Positions 63,839 through 64,000 of a stretch of DNA of 64,000 nt are shown one piece after another (within the stretch, counting starts at the first letter, position 1; each line of letters starts with the position of its first letter). The position numbers and the translations under genes are program-made. Where the stretch lies: the NCBI GenBank assembly GCA_019695035.1, contig JAIBAU010000001.1:124001-188000 (forward strand). Direction: 5' to 3'. Origin of the DNA: Caulobacteraceae bacterium (GTDB lineage: Bacteria > Pseudomonadota > Alphaproteobacteria > Caulobacterales > Caulobacteraceae). The notes under the pieces were generated by a model. That model worked only from the letters and a program-made list of their open reading frames with translations. It had not been told where the DNA came from and searched no databases.

Positions 63839-64000
63839 GCGGCAGGGTGTGCCCGGGCGATGCCCTCGATCACCAGTCGGCGCGCTTCGGCCGCGTCGCC
63901 CCAACGAGCCACCTTGCTCCACTTGCCGGGCTCGAGATCCTTGTAGTGTACGAAGAAGTGCTCGATCTGCTTGATCAGGATTTCGGGCAGGTCGGTGTAG
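63835..64000 (-). CDS. ppa: Inorganic pyrophosphatase, C-terminal part (runs off window)
   Basis: The minus strand from the window edge reads [19 protein letters not shown], then [18 protein letters not shown] and ends IARAHPAA before TAG at 63835-63837. The [16 protein letters not shown] motif is the C-terminal hallmark of family I pyrophosphatases, which hydrolyse pyrophosphate from biosynthesis. Only the last 54 residues are visible. It converges with the small gene above. Confidence 0.9.
   Translation of the reverse strand, partial: YTDLPEILIKQIEHFFVHYKDLEPGKWSKVARWGDAAEARRLVIEGIARAHPAA

Noticed and set aside
1-64000. CRISPR arrays, insertion sequences, prophage, integrases, rRNA and tRNA genes
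   Set aside because: No spaced short repeats, transposase or integrase motifs, or rRNA/tRNA landmarks were seen in the window.

Overview
The window is a gene-dense, GC-rich stretch of a bacterial chromosome. The gene families point to an alphaproteobacterium, most likely of the order Caulobacterales (Phenylobacterium or Caulobacter relatives). Reasons: HdaA next to ppk, ppx and rnd; a bactofilin next to an M23 peptidase; the NDUFA12-type complex I accessory protein beside a DUF2155 protein; divergent lptF and pepA; and many non-ATG starts in very GC-rich DNA. This placement is an inference from gene content; no 16S rRNA or tRNA gene was seen. Most of the window is housekeeping core genome. 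Many neighbours overlap by ATGA or GTGA, which indicates translationally coupled operons.

Layout. 1-3.3 kb: end of lptF, then pepA-holC followed by two small I78-type inhibitor-like lipoproteins. 3.3-8.6 kb: FMN reductase, ABC-F ATPase, a palindromic intergenic repeat, ndk with terminator, a secreted esterase, and two paralogous lipoproteins. 8.7-11.2 kb: a hybrid histidine kinase whose receiver domain is split by a frameshift. 11.2-15.6 kb: purM-purN, rnd, ppx. 15.6-21.6 kb: a diverged tandem duplication of hdaA-ppk. The copy next to ppx is complete. In the other copy ppk is cut in half and followed by an unrelated lipoprotein gene. 21.7-24.4 kb: a MarR-like regulator with a small partner, divergent from a LytS/LytTR-type two-component pair. 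24.5-31.4 kb: a TonB-dependent receptor, an M28 membrane peptidase and unknown proteins. 31.5-39.7 kb: aspS, two exported pentapeptide-repeat proteins, a degenerate homologue of B12-dependent ribonucleotide reductase, an NDUFA12 protein, a DUF2155 protein and aat.

39.7-48.6 kb: accB-accC, aroQ, thiS, a hemerythrin-like protein, divergent selU/selD (tRNA selenouridine), thiG, a DsbA-like thiol protein and an M48 TPR protease. 48.6-55.4 kb: rne (RNase E), then amiC and a class A penicillin-binding protein for peptidoglycan. 55.4-58.9 kb: prfB with the classic programmed +1 frameshift, a cupin, and bactofilin with an M23 peptidase. 59-64 kb: a 485-base intergenic region with a nested stem-loop and a perfect DnaA box, then bcp, tyrS, a DOMON-like protein, namZ, a small unknown protein and the end of ppa.

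Most worth a second look: (1) the hdaA-ppk duplication, with a 217-base perfectly identical patch ending exactly at the ppk truncation; (2) the 948-residue ribonucleotide-reductase-like protein, which keeps the C-terminal domain but appears to lack the catalytic motifs; (3) a 31-bp-spaced direct repeat ahead of the LytS/LytTR pair; (4) the structured intergenic region before the bactofilin operon.
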